Shown: one piece after another, positions 7,641-14,677 of the stretch
Layout: the number at the start of each line of letters is the position of its first letter
Numbering within the stretch: the stretch's first letter is position 1
Assembly: GCA_005885555.1 (NCBI GenBank)
Contig: VAWN01000099.1
Location: 44,254-77,029, forward strand
Origin: Actinomycetota bacterium
GTDB taxonomy: Bacteria; Actinomycetota; Actinomycetes; Mycobacteriales; Micromonosporaceae
DNA length: 32,776 bases
Reading direction: 5' to 3'
Program-made: the position numbers and the translations under genes
The notes under the pieces: model-generated
Told to the model about the DNA's origin: nothing
The model's database searches: none
Seen by the model: the letters and a program-made list of their open reading frames with translations, nothing else

Positions 7641-8204
7641 ATGGGTACGCAGACGATGCGGGGGCTGGTGGTCGTGACCGCGGTGACCGCCGCGCTCGCG
7701 GTGCCGGCCACGGCCGCGCTCGCCGACAGCGGGCACGGGCGGGGCCACCATGCCGGCACCGCGGAGGGCCACGACCGGCACGGCCGCTGGCACGACTTCC
7801 GGTGCTTGCGGGCGGAGGAGGCCGCCACGGCCGCCACCCCGCCGGCGCCGTCGCCCCGCCCGGCGCGGCCGGCCGGCGCGGTACCACGGCCGGTCGCGGT
7901 GGTCACCGTCGTCCGGCGGTCGGTGGTGGTCGCGGCACCGCCACCGTCGTCCGGGCCGCCACCGTCGTCCGGGCCGCCACCGTCGTCCGGGCCGCCACCG
8001 TCGTCCGGGCCGCCACCGTCCGGGCCAGCGCTGCCGTCCTCGGCTCCGCGGGCCGCCGCTCACCTTTTCGTGGGTACCCCGACCGCCGCGCAACCGGCGA
8101 CGTCCGGCGCGCGGGTGCTCGCCGCGGTCGCCGCCGCCGCGGTCGTGGTGACGCTGATCGGGGTCGGGTTCTCCGTCCGGCGCGGACTGGCCCGGGTGGA
8201 CTGA
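7641..8204 (+). CDS. secreted or membrane-anchored His-rich, PPPSSG-repeat protein
   Basis: Protein of 187 residues. A signal peptide ends at about residue 29 (AALAD). Residues 31-55 are His-rich (H32, H36, H37, H44, H47, H51) and end in a Cys (C55). A Pro/Ala-rich linker contains four perfect PPPSSG repeats plus a shorter one. Residues about 158-178 form a membrane segment followed by RRGL, so the protein is probably anchored by its C-terminus; there is no LPXTG motif. No family is recognised. Metal binding is suggested only by composition. ATG 7641 is preceded by GGGGGG; ATG 7656 is an alternative start. The TGA overlaps the exporter ATG (TGATG), so it is the first gene of the exporter operon. 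Confidence 0.72.
   Translation: MGTQTMRGLVVVTAVTAALAVPATAALADSGHGRGHHAGTAEGHDRHGRWHDFRCLRAEEAATAATPPAPSPRPARPAGAVPRPVAVVTVVRRSVVVAAPPPSSGPPPSSGPPPSSGPPPSSGPPPSGPALPSSAPRAAAHLFVGTPTAAQPATSGARVLAAVAAAAVVVTLIGVGFSVRRGLARVD
7938..8024 (+). repeat. 18-bp tandem repeat encoding PPPSSG
   Basis: Four identical 18-bp units (CCGCCACCGTCGTCCGGG) run from 7938 to 8009, followed by a 15-bp unit lacking one TCG codon (8010-8024). The units are in frame. Identity at the DNA level, including third positions, points to recent slippage or unequal crossover, so copy number is likely to vary between strains. Confidence 0.9.
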
Positions 8205-9982
8205 TGCGCGGGTTCCTGCGTCCGTACTGGTTCGCGCTGTCGGTGTCGGCCGCGCTGGCGCTCGTCGACACCGGGCTGGGCCTGGCCCGGCCGTGGCCGA
8301 TGCAGCTCGCGGTCGACCACGCGATCGGGCACCGGCCGTTGACCGGGCCGCTGCACGGGCTGCCACCGGGCGGGCTCGCCGTCGTCGCCGCCGCCGGTGC
8401 CGTGGCGCTCGTCGCGGTGTCCGGCGTCACCGGGTACCTGACCAGCTACCTGTCCGGCGCGGCGGCCGAACGCATCGGCGCGGACCTGCGCGCGCGGACC
8501 TACGAGCGGCTGCTGACCCTGTCACCGCGGTTCCACGACCGCAACCACAGCGGCGACCTGGTGACCCGGCTGACCGGCGACGTGTCCCGGATCCAGGACG
8601 CGCTCGTCGTCTGGCTGGTCAGCGCGGTACCCGACGCGCTGACGCTGCTCGGCCTGCTCGCGGTGCTGCTCGCCATCGATCCGGGGATGACGACCGTCGC
8701 GCTGGTCGTGGTACCCCCGCTGGCGCTGCTGGCGGCGGTGCGGCGCCGGCAGATCAAGCGGGCCCAGCGGGAGTCCCGCGACCGGCAGGGCGACCTGGCG
8801 GCACGTGCCGCGGAGTCGCTGCGACACGTGCGCGCGGTGCAGGCGTTCGCGCAGCAGGAGGCGCAGAGCCACCGGTTCCGCGCGGAGAACCTCGGCGTGC
8901 TGCGGGCCGACCTGCGCGCGCTGGACCTGGAGGCGCGGTACAGCCCGGCGGCCGACCTGCTGCTCGCCGCCGGCGGCGGGCTGGTGCTGTGGCTGGGCGT
9001 GCTCCGGGTGACCAGCGGCCGGATGACCCTCGGGGTGCTGCTCGTCGTGCTGTCGTACCTCGCGATGCTCTACAGCCCGGTGCGGTCGCTGACCCGGCTG
9101 GCGTCGGTGCTCGCCCGCGGGGCGGCCAGCCGGGAACGGCTCGGCGAGCTGCTCACCTCGGACGAGTACGTGGTGGAGGCGCCCGGCGCGCGGGAGGCGC
9201 CGGCGCGGCCTCAGGTGCTGGCCGTGGTCGGCGTCGAGTTCGGGTACGCCCCCGGGTACCCGGTGCTGCGCGGGCTGTCCCTGCACGTCGGGCACGGCGA
9301 GATGGTGTGCCTCGTCGGCGCCACCGGGGAGGGCAAGTCCACGCTGCTCTCCCTGCTGCTGCGGCTGTACGACCCGGACGCCGGCCGGATCACCGTGGAC
9401 GGCACCGACCTGCGCGAGCTGACCCTGGCCTCGCTGCGCGACCGGATCGCGCTGGTACCGCAGGACCCCTGGATCCTCGACGGGACCGTGGCCGACAACA
9501 TCGCGTTCGGCCGGCCGGGCGCCAGCCGCGACGAGATCGTCGAAGCCGCCCGTACCGCGCTGGTCGACCGGTTCGCCACCACCCTGCCGGCCGGGTACGA
9601 CACCGTCGTCGGCGAGGGCGGCGTGATGCTGTCCGGCGGGCAGCGGCGCCGGGTGGCGCTGGCCCGGGCACTGCTGCGCGGTGCGCCGGTACTGCTGCTC
9701 GACGAGCCGACCAGCGGCCTGGACGCGGAATCCGAGCAGGCCGTGATGGACGCGATCGAACGGGCCGCGGCCGGCCGGATGACCCTCGTGGTGACCCACC
9801 GGCTACGGGTGGCGGCGCTCGCCGACCGGGTACTGCTGCTCGCCGGCGGCCGCATCGCCGAGGCCGGTTCGCCGGCCGACCTGATCATGCGGGGCGGCAC
9901 GTTCGCCGAATGGTGCCGCCTCCAGCGCGTGGAGATCTCCTCCGCGCAGTCCGTACCGACCCAAGTGAAGGGAGGTGTCTGA
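8204..9982 (+). CDS. ABC exporter half-transporter (fused membrane and ATPase domains)
   Basis: Protein of 592 residues. An N-terminal six-helix exporter domain fills about residues 1-310, with a conserved intracellular stretch DLVTRLTGDVSRIQDAL. It is followed by an ATPase domain: Walker A GATGEGKST at about 372-380, Q-loop VPQDPWI, signature LSGGQ at about 476-480, Walker B VLLLDEPTS with D500 and E501, and H-loop VVTHR. All catalytic elements are intact. The architecture is that of MsbA/LmrA-type exporters working as dimers. There is no N-terminal C39 peptidase domain, so it would not cleave a leader itself. The ATG overlaps the upstream stop, and the ribosome-binding site of the following 42-residue peptide lies in its last codons. 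The cargo is unknown; the adjacent peptide is a candidate by position only. Confidence 0.9.
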   Translation: MRGFLRPYWFALSVSAALALVDTGLGLARPWPMQLAVDHAIGHRPLTGPLHGLPPGGLAVVAAAGAVALVAVSGVTGYLTSYLSGAAAERIGADLRARTYERLLTLSPRFHDRNHSGDLVTRLTGDVSRIQDALVVWLVSAVPDALTLLGLLAVLLAIDPGMTTVALVVVPPLALLAAVRRRQIKRAQRESRDRQGDLAARAAESLRHVRAVQAFAQQEAQSHRFRAENLGVLRADLRALDLEARYSPAADLLLAAGGGLVLWLGVLRVTSGRMTLGVLLVVLSYLAMLYSPVRSLTRLASVLARGAASRERLGELLTSDEYVVEAPGAREAPARPQVLAVVGVEFGYAPGYPVLRGLSLHVGHGEMVCLVGATGEGKSTLLSLLLRLYDPDAGRITVDGTDLRELTLASLRDRIALVPQDPWILDGTVADNIAFGRPGASRDEIVEAARTALVDRFATTLPAGYDTVVGEGGVMLSGGQRRRVALARALLRGAPVLLLDEPTSGLDAESEQAVMDAIERAAAGRMTLVVTHRLRVAALADRVLLLAGGRIAEAGSPADLIMRGGTFAEWCRLQRVEISSAQSVPTQVKGGV

Positions 9983-9983
9983 G

Positions 9984-10112
9984 ATGTGTTGGGGCGCCAA
10001 GGCCGCCGACTTCCGCCGCGGATGGTGGCGGGTCCGGGGCATGCACAACGTGTTCACCAGCCAGTCGAACACGAGCACGGACAACACCAGCACCACGGTC
10101 ACCACGACCTGA
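9984..10112 (+). CDS. 42-residue peptide with Ser/Thr/Asn-rich C-terminus, unknown function (candidate modified or exported peptide)
   Basis: This short gene starts one base after the exporter stop. A strong Shine-Dalgarno GGAGG (9971-9975) lies 8 nt before ATG 9984, and 39 of 41 sense codons after the start end in G or C, so it behaves as real coding DNA. The N-terminal half is basic and aromatic (FRRGWWRVRGM). The last 18 residues, TSQSNTSTDNTSTTVTTT, are almost entirely Thr, Ser, Asn and acidic/amide residues. The only Cys is residue 2. It ends in TGA-TAG and is followed by a perfect hairpin at 10135-10161, then a Ser/Thr kinase gene. The composition resembles a leader plus modifiable core, or a phosphorylation or glycosylation substrate; both are inference. 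No known peptide family is recognised. Confidence 0.6.
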   Translation: MCWGAKAADFRRGWWRVRGMHNVFTSQSNTSTDNTSTTVTTT

Positions 10113-10134
10113 TAGCGCAACCGTGAAGGAGGAC

Positions 10135-10161
10135 GGCGGGGCGGTCGGGGACCGCCCCGCC
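10135..10161 (+). terminator. perfect 12-bp hairpin between the peptide and kinase genes
   Basis: GGCGGGGCGGTC (10135-10146), loop GGG, and GACCGCCCCGCC (10150-10161) form a perfect GC-rich stem 22 nt after the peptide stop. There is no T run, so it may be an inefficient terminator or an RNA-stabilising element that sets different expression for the genes before and after it. Confidence 0.65.
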
Positions 10162-10170
10162 CACAAGCCG

Positions 10171-11100
10171 ATGAGCATTGTCGAAGCGACACGCACCGGG
10201 TGGGGGTACGCCCCCGGGGACGTGGTCGGGCCGGGGCTGCGCGCCTGGGCCCGGCTGGGTGGCGGGCGCCGGTGCGAGACCTGGCTGGTCTGGTCCACCG
10301 CGTGGTGGATGCCGGTGGTCATGAAGGTGGCCCGGCGCGAGCTGGTCGAGGACCCGCTGACCCGGGCCGACCTCGCGCACGAGGCGCAGGTGACCGCCGG
10401 GCTCGCGCATCCGGGGGTACAGCGGCTGTACGCGGCCGCCGTGCACGCCGACCCGCCGCACCTGCTGTTCGAGTACGTGGAAGGGCCGACGCTGGAGACC
10501 TCGCTCACCGAGGCCGGGCCGCTGGAACCGGTCGAGGTGCTGCTGCTCGGCATGCAGCTGGCCGGCACGCTGCGGTACCTGCACGGGCGGGGCGTGGTGC
10601 ACCTGGACGTCAAGCCGTCCAACGTGTGCCTGCGCGACGGCCGGCCGGTGCTGATCGACTTCGGCATCGCCCGGCCGGCCGGAACCCTGCGGCGGTCCGG
10701 GGCGCCGCGCGGGTCGACCCCGTTCATGGCGCCGGAGCAGTGTCGCGACGCCGTCGCGGTACCGGCGAGCGACCTGTTCGCGCTCGGTACCCTGCTGTTC
10801 GAGGCGGCCACCGGGGAACACGCGTTCCACCCGCGGCGCGACGGCGACGGGTGGTGGTACCCGCAGCTGGACGGCGCCGGGCCGGGCCGGTTGCCGGGTC
10901 CGCTGGGCGACGTGGTCGCCGCGCTGCTGGACCCGGAGCCGTCGCGCCGGCCGGCCGACGCGACGGCGGTCCTGCGGTCGCTGGCCGCGGCGCTGCCGCC
11001 GGGGGTACCCGGACTCTGGCCGGATTGGCTGGATTCGGCAGACATCGAGCCTCCCCCGGGGCTACCGTCGAACGGATATGGCGCACATTCTGCTCATTGA
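10171..11100 (+). CDS. soluble eukaryotic-like Ser/Thr protein kinase
   Basis: Protein of 309 residues that is almost only a kinase domain. Key residues are present: catalytic Lys K52 in VVMKVARRE, helix-C Glu E71, catalytic loop HLDVKPSN (D146, N151), DFG at 163-165 and APE at 187-189. The usual HRD arginine is Leu. There is no membrane segment, PASTA or lanthionine-cyclase domain. The tail after residue 275 is Pro-rich. ATG 10171 is preferred because the in-frame GTG at 10123 would place the hairpin inside the gene and lacks a ribosome-binding site; ATG 10171 also lacks a clear one. The 3' end overlaps the response-regulator start by 23 bp, so the kinase is linked to a two-component pair. 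Substrates may include the regulator or the upstream 42-residue peptide; neither is shown. Confidence 0.88.
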   Translation: MSIVEATRTGWGYAPGDVVGPGLRAWARLGGGRRCETWLVWSTAWWMPVVMKVARRELVEDPLTRADLAHEAQVTAGLAHPGVQRLYAAAVHADPPHLLFEYVEGPTLETSLTEAGPLEPVEVLLLGMQLAGTLRYLHGRGVVHLDVKPSNVCLRDGRPVLIDFGIARPAGTLRRSGAPRGSTPFMAPEQCRDAVAVPASDLFALGTLLFEAATGEHAFHPRRDGDGWWYPQLDGAGPGRLPGPLGDVVAALLDPEPSRRPADATAVLRSLAAALPPGVPGLWPDWLDSADIEPPPGLPSNGYGAHSAH

Positions 11101-11770
11101 GGACGACCCTCGGATCCGGAGCATCGTGGAGCGCGGCCTCGGCGGCCGCGGCTTCGGCGTGACCTGCGCCGCGGACGCCGCCACCGGTACCGAGCTGGCC
11201 CGGCTGCTCGACCTCGACCTGGTGCTGCTCGACCTGCTGCTGCCCGACCGGGGCGGGCTGGCGGTGCTCGCCGAGATCCGGGCGGACAAGCCCCGGCTGC
11301 CGGTCATCGTGCTGACCGCGCTCGACGACATCGGCGCCAAGATCGGCGGGTTGGACGCGGGTGCCGACGACTACCTGACCAAGCCGTTCTCGGTGGACGA
11401 GCTGGCGGCGCGGGTACGGGCGCGGCTGCGGGCGGCGAGCCTGTCCGCGGAGAGCCCGGCGCTGACCGCCGGACCGCTGACCGTCGACGTGCTCGCGCAC
11501 CGGGCGGTACTGGACGGGCGGCCGGTACCTTTGTCCGCGCGCGAGATGGCGCTGCTGATCGCGTTCGCGCGCAACCGGGGTCTGGTGCTGTCCCGCGCCC
11601 AGCTGCTCGACCTCGTGTGGGGGGTGGACAGCGACCCGGGTTCCAATGTCGTCGAGGTGTACGTGGCCGCCCTGCGCCGCAAGATCGGGGCCGGGTTCGT
11701 CGAGACGGTGCGCGGCATCGGGTACCGCTTCGTGGTGCCGGAACCGGCGCTCAGCGGGAGCGGGCCGTGA
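11078..11770 (+). CDS. OmpR/PhoB-type response regulator
   Basis: Protein of 230 residues. The receiver domain (1-115) has the acidic pair D9/D10, phosphoacceptor D52 in LLDLLLP, T80 and K102 (TKPF). The C-terminal winged helix (about 130-222) ends with the typical EVYVAALRRKIGAGFVETVRGIGYRF. It would bind DNA when phosphorylated by the histidine kinase encoded 300 bp downstream. The ATG lies inside the end of the Ser/Thr kinase gene, and the TGA overlaps the GTG of the small secreted protein, so kinase, regulator, secreted protein and sensor are translated as a coupled set. Targets are unknown; the whole 7641-15738 cluster is a reasonable guess. Confidence 0.93.
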   Translation: MAHILLIEDDPRIRSIVERGLGGRGFGVTCAADAATGTELARLLDLDLVLLDLLLPDRGGLAVLAEIRADKPRLPVIVLTALDDIGAKIGGLDAGADDYLTKPFSVDELAARVRARLRAASLSAESPALTAGPLTVDVLAHRAVLDGRPVPLSAREMALLIAFARNRGLVLSRAQLLDLVWGVDSDPGSNVVEVYVAALRRKIGAGFVETVRGIGYRFVVPEPALSGSGP

Positions 11771-12081
11771 AGCCGGCGGCGCTCGCGCTGCTGGCCGCCC
11801 TGGTCTTCGCCGGCGGGGCGCTGTCCGGCGCCGGGCGGCGGCCCGCGCCGGTCCCGGTGGCGCCGGTGAGCCTTCGGCCGGCTCCGGTCACCGCGACACC
11901 CGCTCCGGCTCCGGCTCCGGCTCTCGCGGCCGTGCGGCTGGTACCGCGACCGGTCCGCACCTACCCGCCGGCGCCCGCGGGCGTCCCGGCTCCGCCGGGC
12001 AAGCAGCGCCACGACCCGTGCCCGGGTCACGGCCGGCACAAGGGACACGGCTGCCCCGGCCCCGCCGGCCGTGCCCGGTAG
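11767..12081 (+). CDS. small secreted Pro-rich protein with Cys/His tail
   Basis: Protein of 104 residues. It has an N-terminal signal peptide (MKPAALALLAALVFAGGALSG), a Pro/Ala/Val-rich middle, and a C-terminal tail with C85, H88, H91, H94 and C96 spaced C-x2-H-x2-H-x2-H-x-C, preceded by H82. That spacing looks suited to binding a metal ion, though no known domain is recognised. The GTG at 11767 overlaps the response-regulator stop (GTGA), and its end overlaps the histidine-kinase GTG by 11 bp. This placement between the two halves of a two-component system suggests an accessory extracytoplasmic partner of the sensor. The reading frame is supported by coupling on both sides, not by family membership. 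Confidence 0.68.
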   Translation: MKPAALALLAALVFAGGALSGAGRRPAPVPVAPVSLRPAPVTATPAPAPAPALAAVRLVPRPVRTYPPAPAGVPAPPGKQRHDPCPGHGRHKGHGCPGPAGRAR

Positions 12082-13522
12082 GCCGTCACTCTCGCTGGCC
12101 GTCCGGCTGTCGGGTACCACCGCCATGGTGGTCGCGGCCGCCCTGCTCGCCGTCTTCGGGCTGACCGCCCAGATCGCCCGGCAGCACCTGGCCACGGCGC
12201 TGGACGAGCGGCTGCGCGCCAGCGTCGACTCGTTCCGGGCCGGACCGGCCGGGCGGGTCAGCGTCCCTGAGCAGCTGCCCGCCGAGGCCACCCGGTGGCT
12301 GTCCGCGCAGGCGTTCGCCAGCGACGAGGTCGTCGCGGTGCACCCGGTCGGCGGCGACGTGGTGAGCAGCACCGGCGGGCTGGACCTGGGCGACCTGCCG
12401 CACCCGGACGAGCTGCTCAACGCCGACCGCACCCGGTGGTGGGACCTGTCCACCCGGGCCGGGCCGGTCCGCGCGCTGACGGTTCCGCTGCTGCTCGGCG
12501 GGCACCGCATCGGCACCCTCGTCGCGGCCGTCAGCCGGGCGCCGGTCGACGCCACGCTGCGGGCGCTGCTGTCGGCGATCGCCTGGGCCAGCGCGGTCGG
12601 GCTGGTCTTCGCGACGCTGCTGGCGTTCGCGGCGGTGCGCCGTACCCTCGGTCCGCTGCTGCGGATGTCCCGCCAGGTCGACGAGATCCAGTCCAGCGGC
12701 GACCTGGCCCGGCGGGTCGGTCCGGCCGGGCCGCGTGACGAGGTGGGCCGGCTCGCCGAGGGGTTCAACCGGCTGCTCGCCCGGCTGGACGACGCGTTCC
12801 GCTCGCAGCGGCGCTTCGTGTCCGACGCCGCGCACGAGCTGCGTACCCCGTTGACGGTCGCCCGCGGGCAGATCGAGCTGGCGCCCGACGACCCCGACGC
12901 GCTCGCGGCCGCCGTCGTCGAGCTGGACCGGATGGGGCGCATCGTCGAGGAGCTGCTGCTGCTCGCCCGGCTCGACGAGGGGCTGCCGCTGCGCCGCGAA
13001 CCGGTCGAGGTCGAACTGGTGGTCGAGGAGGCACTGCTGCGCGGCCTGCGGTTGCCGGGGGCGGCCGGCGCTGGCGCGGGCGCCCCGTCCGGCGATGCCG
13101 CGCCGGGCCCTGACGCGGGCGCCCCGTCCGGCGCTGCCGCGCCGGGCGGCCCGCGGGCGTGGGTGGACGCCGAACCGGGGCTGCTCGCCCTCGCCGATCC
13201 CGACCGGCTGCTGCAGGTCGTCTCGAACCTGGTCGTGAACGCCGTCCAGCACGCCGGCGCGCAGGCGCGGCTGACCATCACCACCCGGCGTACCGGCGCC
13301 GAGGTCGTCATCGAGGTCGCCGACACCGGGCCGGGCATCCCCGCCGCCCACCTGCCGCACCTGTTCGACCGGTTCTACCGGGGCACCAACCGGGGCGGCG
13401 GGGCCGGCCTGGGCCTGGCCATCGCGGACTCGCTCACCCAGGCCATGTCCGGCCGGATCGCGGTGCGCTCGACGGTCGGCGAAGGTACCGCCTTCATGGT
13501 CCACTTACCCGCGCCGGACTAA
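12071..13522 (+). CDS. membrane sensor histidine kinase
   Basis: Protein of 483 residues. Membrane segments lie at about 15-35 and 166-188, enclosing an extracytoplasmic sensor region of about 130 residues. A HAMP domain follows (about 189-243). The dimerisation helix carries phosphoacceptor H255 in SDAAHELRTPLT. The ATPase domain has the N-box NLVVNAVQHA, G1 DTGPGIP and G2 GGAGLGLAIA. Between the two catalytic parts is an unusual Ala/Gly/Pro-rich linker of about 40 residues encoded by a 39-bp tandem duplication (13076-13153). The start is GTG 12071, inside the preceding gene. It is the cognate kinase of the regulator at 11078. The signal is unknown; the Cys/His-rich secreted protein encoded just before it may take part. 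Confidence 0.92.
   Translation: MPGRPSLSLAVRLSGTTAMVVAAALLAVFGLTAQIARQHLATALDERLRASVDSFRAGPAGRVSVPEQLPAEATRWLSAQAFASDEVVAVHPVGGDVVSSTGGLDLGDLPHPDELLNADRTRWWDLSTRAGPVRALTVPLLLGGHRIGTLVAAVSRAPVDATLRALLSAIAWASAVGLVFATLLAFAAVRRTLGPLLRMSRQVDEIQSSGDLARRVGPAGPRDEVGRLAEGFNRLLARLDDAFRSQRRFVSDAAHELRTPLTVARGQIELAPDDPDALAAAVVELDRMGRIVEELLLLARLDEGLPLRREPVEVELVVEEALLRGLRLPGAAGAGAGAPSGDAAPGPDAGAPSGAAAPGGPRAWVDAEPGLLALADPDRLLQVVSNLVVNAVQHAGAQARLTITTRRTGAEVVIEVADTGPGIPAAHLPHLFDRFYRGTNRGGGAGLGLAIADSLTQAMSGRIAVRSTVGEGTAFMVHLPAPD
13076..13153 (+). repeat. 39-bp tandem duplication in the histidine-kinase linker
   Basis: Two 39-bp units (13076-13114 and 13115-13153) are nearly identical and in frame, encoding AGAPSG(D/A)AAPG-type sequence. 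They expand the flexible linker between the dimerisation and ATPase domains. Confidence 0.75.
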
Positions 13523-13531
13523 CGTACGGGC

Positions 13532-14677
13532 GTGAGCTTCGCGACGCTGGCCCTGATCGCCGGCATCGCGGTTCTGGGTCCGCTGCTGGCCCTGCCGCGA
13601 CGGTGGAACCTACCGGTGGTGCTCGGCGAGCTGATCGGCGGAATCCTCCTCGGCCCGACCGGCGTCGACGTGCTGCACGCGCACAACGGGACGTTCAGCT
13701 TCCTCGCCGACATCGGCTTCGCCCTGGTCATGTTCGTCGCCGGGTCGCACGTGCCGGTACGCGAGGCCCGGCTGCGCGCGGCGCTTCCGGCGGGGCTACT
13801 GCGGGCGGTCGGCGTGGGCGTCGCCGCGGTGGCGGTCGGGCTGCTGCTGGCGTGGCTGTTCGGCACCGGGCACGGTCCGCTGTACGCGGTGCTGCTCGCG
13901 TCGTCCTCGGCGGCGCTGATCCTGCCGATCGTCGACTCGCTGCACCTGGGCGGTACGCCGATCCTGCAACTGCTGCCGCAGATCGCGGTCGCCGACGCGG
14001 CCTGCATCGTGGCCCTGCCGCTGGCGGTGGACCCGCGCCACGCCGGGCGCGCGGCACTCGGCGCGCTGGCCGTCCTCGGAGCGGCCGCAGTGGCCTATCT
14101 CGTGCTGTGGTACCTGGAACGCAGCGGGCTGCGCGACCGGGTGCACAAGGTTTCCGAGGACCGCAGGTTCGCCCTGGAACTGCGGATCAACCTGGTGATC
14201 CTGTTCGCGCTGGCGGCCCTGGCGATGCTCGTGCACGTGTCACTCATGCTCGCCGGCTTCGCGTACGGCCTCGCCGTCGCCGCCGTCGGCGAGCCCCGCA
14301 GGCGCCTGGCCCGGCAGCTGTTCGCGATCACCGAGGGCTTCTTCGGGCCGCTGTTCTTCGTCTGGCTCGGCGCCTCCCTCGACCTGCGCGAGCTGGGCCG
14401 GCATCCGATCCTCATCGGGCTCGGGCTGGCGCTGGGCGCCGGCGCCGTGGTCACCCACGCCGCGATGCGGCTGACCGGCCAGCCGCTGCCGGTCGGTGGG
14501 CTGGCCGCCGCGCAGCTGGGGGTACCCGTCGCCGCCGCCACCATCGGCGCGCAGACCGGCCTGCTGCGCCCCGGCGAACCGGCCGCCCTGCTGCTCGGCG
14601 CGCTGCTCACCGTCGGGGTGGCGGTGCTGTGCGGCAGCCTGTCCGCACGCGCCGGTCTCGTCGAGGTGCCGCCGTGA
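13532..14677 (+). CDS. CPA2-type cation:proton antiporter
   Basis: Protein of 381 residues and about 11-12 membrane segments. N-terminal LPVVLGELIGGILLGPTGVDVL matches the conserved start of monovalent cation:proton antiporter-2 proteins, and VADAACIV (D155) sits where the family has its transport Asp; the commonly seen ND pair is AD here. The C-terminal regulatory TrkA domains found in KefB/KefC are absent. It would exchange Na+ or K+ for protons across the cytoplasmic membrane. GTG 13532 lies 9 bp after the histidine-kinase stop, and the end overlaps the DUF2252 start as GTGA, so it belongs to the same operon and is a possible output of the two-component system. Confidence 0.88.
   Translation: MSFATLALIAGIAVLGPLLALPRRWNLPVVLGELIGGILLGPTGVDVLHAHNGTFSFLADIGFALVMFVAGSHVPVREARLRAALPAGLLRAVGVGVAAVAVGLLLAWLFGTGHGPLYAVLLASSSAALILPIVDSLHLGGTPILQLLPQIAVADAACIVALPLAVDPRHAGRAALGALAVLGAAAVAYLVLWYLERSGLRDRVHKVSEDRRFALELRINLVILFALAALAMLVHVSLMLAGFAYGLAVAAVGEPRRRLARQLFAITEGFFGPLFFVWLGASLDLRELGRHPILIGLGLALGAGAVVTHAAMRLTGQPLPVGGLAAAQLGVPVAAATIGAQTGLLRPGEPAALLLGALLTVGVAVLCGSLSARAGLVEVPP

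Noticed and set aside
7938-8024. CRISPR-like repeat array
   Set aside because: The 18-bp units are directly adjacent without spacers, are in frame, and encode a Pro/Ser repeat in a surface protein.
8085-8204. Sortase-anchored protein
   Set aside because: A C-terminal membrane segment followed by Arg is present but there is no LPXTG-type motif before it.
10123-10170. GTG at 10123 as an upstream start for the Ser/Thr kinase
   Set aside because: It would put the perfect 12-bp hairpin inside the coding sequence, has no ribosome-binding site upstream, and adds 16 residues that do not resemble a kinase N-terminus.
9984-11100. Class III or IV lanthipeptide cluster
   Set aside because: Those enzymes fuse a kinase to lyase and cyclase domains; the kinase here is 309 residues with neither, and the peptide has no core Cys for lanthionine rings and no LxLQ-type leader.
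11617-11766. Upstream extension of the small secreted protein to 11617
   Set aside because: It runs through the conserved winged-helix end of the response regulator in another frame; the GTG at 11767 directly yields a proper signal peptide.
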